This document shows positions 32,997 to 34,220 of a stretch of DNA of 34,220 nt, one piece after another. The number at the start of each line of letters is the position of its first letter. The first letter of the stretch is position 1. Source of the stretch: Chromohalobacter sp. 296-RDG. GTDB taxonomy: Bacteria; Pseudomonadota; Gammaproteobacteria; Pseudomonadales; Halomonadaceae. The notes below the pieces were generated by a model. The model was not told the origin of the DNA and ran no database searches. It saw only the letters and a list, made by a program, of their open reading frames with translations. The stretch is taken from NCBI RefSeq assembly GCF_029889885.1, contig NZ_JARANY010000027.1, forward strand, positions 1 to 34,220. Direction: 5' to 3'. The position numbers and the translations under genes are program-made.

Positions 32997-34220
32997 ATGC
33001 TCGACCATTATTTCCATCTCGATTTCGATACTCAACGCGGGTTGCAAGAACAGTTGCGTGAGTCGCTGCTCGATGCCATCCATACCGGAACCATTCCCGC
33101 CGACGAAGCGTTGCCGTCATGTCGCCGTTTGTCCCTGCAATTGGGCATCTCGCGCAATACCGTGGCGTTAGTGTACGAGGGGTTGGTCGAGGACGGCTAC
33201 CTGGTTAGCCGGCCGCGTAGCGGTTACTACCTGCACGACGCTTATCATGACAGCGATACCCTGGCGCTGGCTCAAGCGACGCGCCAGACGACGGTGGATG
33301 CACCATCCTGGAGCAAGCGCTTCACGCATCGCCCCAGTCACTTGCAGGGCGTACTGCGTCCCAGCAACTGGATGCATTACGAGTTTCCCTTCGTGTATGG
33401 GCAACTGGATACGCGGTTGTTTCCCCTCGAACAATGGCGCGAAACCTCGCGACGCCTGCTGGGCGGAAACCGCGAGCGTCACTGGCTCAGCGACCGCTAC
33501 GATCAGGACGACCCGATGCTGGTCGAGCAGTTGCGCACGCGGGTGCTGCCCAAGCGTGGCATCCATGCGCAGAGCGATGAGATTCTGGTGACCCTGGGCT
33601 CACAAAATGCGTTGTTCTTGATCGCGCAGCTGTTGTTCGACCGGCAAACGCGTGTCGCCGTCGAAAATCCCGGGTATCGCGAGGCGGTCAATGTCTTCCT
33701 GCGCCAGGGCGCGCAACTTCACTACCAGCACGTGGATGGCGAGGGTATGCAGCTCGATGTCGAGACTCCACGCTGCGACTACCTCTACGTGACGCCCAGT
33801 CATCAGGGGCCGACCGGCGTGACCATGAGTCGCGCGCGTCGCGAGCAGTTGATCCAACAGGTCCAGCGCTTCGATCAGATCGTGCTCGAGGACGACTACG
33901 ACGCGGAAGTGAATTTCGACCATCACGCCCAGCCAGCCCTTAAAGCCAGCCGTGTCGGTGGGCGGGTGATCTATATGAGCAGCCTGTCCAAACCGCTCTC
34001 GCCGGGATTGCGGCTGGGCTATTTGGTCGCCGACGCCGAGCTGGTCGATGAGCTACGCGCGCTGCGGCGGCTGATGTATCGTCATCCACCCTCGGCGCTG
34101 CAACAGCAGATGGCACAGTTTCTTGCTCAGGGCCATTACGACCGCTATCTGCGCCAGTTCGCCGACGAGATGCGCCAGCGCTGGGAAACGATGAACGAGG
34201 CCATCACGACGCATATGCCC
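32997..34220 (+). CDS. MocR/GntR-family regulator with aminotransferase domain (partial)
   Basis: Runs off the window end; 408 codons are visible with no stop. The N-terminal winged helix is residues ~1-80, with LSLQLGISRNTVALVYEGL and SRPRSGYYL. The rest is a fold-type I aminotransferase-like domain: EILVTLGSQNALFLIAQLL, V-E-N-P-G-Y, the pyridoxal-phosphate anchor S-S-L-S-K-P (Lys332) and GLRLGY. GGGAG lies about 6 bases before ATG 32997. MocR regulators often control an adjacent transporter or enzyme gene for amino acids or vitamins; here the divergent ABC operon is the obvious candidate. The effector is unknown. Confidence 0.92.
   Translation, partial: MLDHYFHLDFDTQRGLQEQLRESLLDAIHTGTIPADEALPSCRRLSLQLGISRNTVALVYEGLVEDGYLVSRPRSGYYLHDAYHDSDTLALAQATRQTTVDAPSWSKRFTHRPSHLQGVLRPSNWMHYEFPFVYGQLDTRLFPLEQWRETSRRLLGGNRERHWLSDRYDQDDPMLVEQLRTRVLPKRGIHAQSDEILVTLGSQNALFLIAQLLFDRQTRVAVENPGYREAVNVFLRQGAQLHYQHVDGEGMQLDVETPRCDYLYVTPSHQGPTGVTMSRARREQLIQQVQRFDQIVLEDDYDAEVNFDHHAQPALKASRVGGRVIYMSSLSKPLSPGLRLGYLVADAELVDELRALRRLMYRHPPSALQQQMAQFLAQGHYDRYLRQFADEMRQRWETMNEAITTHMP

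Noticed and set aside
33168-33566. Minus-strand 132-aa frame at the window end (and neighbours at 33503-33926)
   Set aside because: Antisense of the MocR-type gene, which runs uninterrupted to the window end.

Overview
The window looks like a chromosomal segment from a halophilic gammaproteobacterium of the Halomonas/Chromohalobacter group. The support is: high GC with GC-rich third positions; the gammaproteobacterial order xseB-ispA-dxs; acidic secreted proteins (Tsx and the binding proteins); and families common in marine and halophilic gammaproteobacteria. This placement is inference from gene content, with no phylogeny run. Genes are dense and mostly housekeeping or transport. I see no prophage, insertion sequence, CRISPR array, tRNA or rRNA.

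Layout. 1-5.8 kb: a small lipoprotein, serA (serine synthesis), then xseB-ispA-dxs (exonuclease VII, isoprenoid precursors) and a djlA-type co-chaperone. 5.9-8.5 kb: a periplasmic 5-hydroxyisourate hydrolase (hiuH) divergent from an HprRS/CusRS-type two-component pair, with a CopR/HPr-type box between them. 8.6-10.6 kb: a methyltransferase-like gene, then a TetR repressor divergent from a paired SMR exporter, with operator and promoter overlapping. 10.7-13.9 kb: nupC-tsx nucleoside uptake and a TrhA/hemolysin-III membrane protein. 14-17.7 kb: ribA divergent from hemE, a DCC-family protein, a VanZ-like protein and speE. 17.7-22 kb: aapJQMP, a general L-amino-acid ABC transporter behind a near-consensus sigma-54 promoter. 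22-26 kb: a small membrane protein, a host-attachment-family protein, a finR-fpr divergent pair, a YkvA-like protein and an unrecognised small protein. 26.1-28.6 kb: an EamA-type transporter with an 18-bp perfect palindrome at its start, and a D-Ala-D-Ala carboxypeptidase ending in a SPOR domain. 28.7-34.2 kb: a UTRA-type GntR regulator, a decayed amidase fragment, a second polar amino-acid ABC transporter, and a MocR-type regulator cut off by the window end.

The functional theme is nitrogen and amino-acid acquisition (aapJQMP, the second transporter, amidase remnant, MocR) with nucleoside uptake, plus redox and metal stress (HprRS-HiuH, Fpr-FinR). Several regulatory sites can be read directly: the HPr-type box, the TetR operator inside a strong promoter, the sigma-54 site, a LysR-type inverted repeat upstream of fpr, and a HutC/GntR-like palindrome.

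I did not find a clearly new multi-gene system. The best leads are the regulatory architectures and the deletion scar around the amidase fragment.
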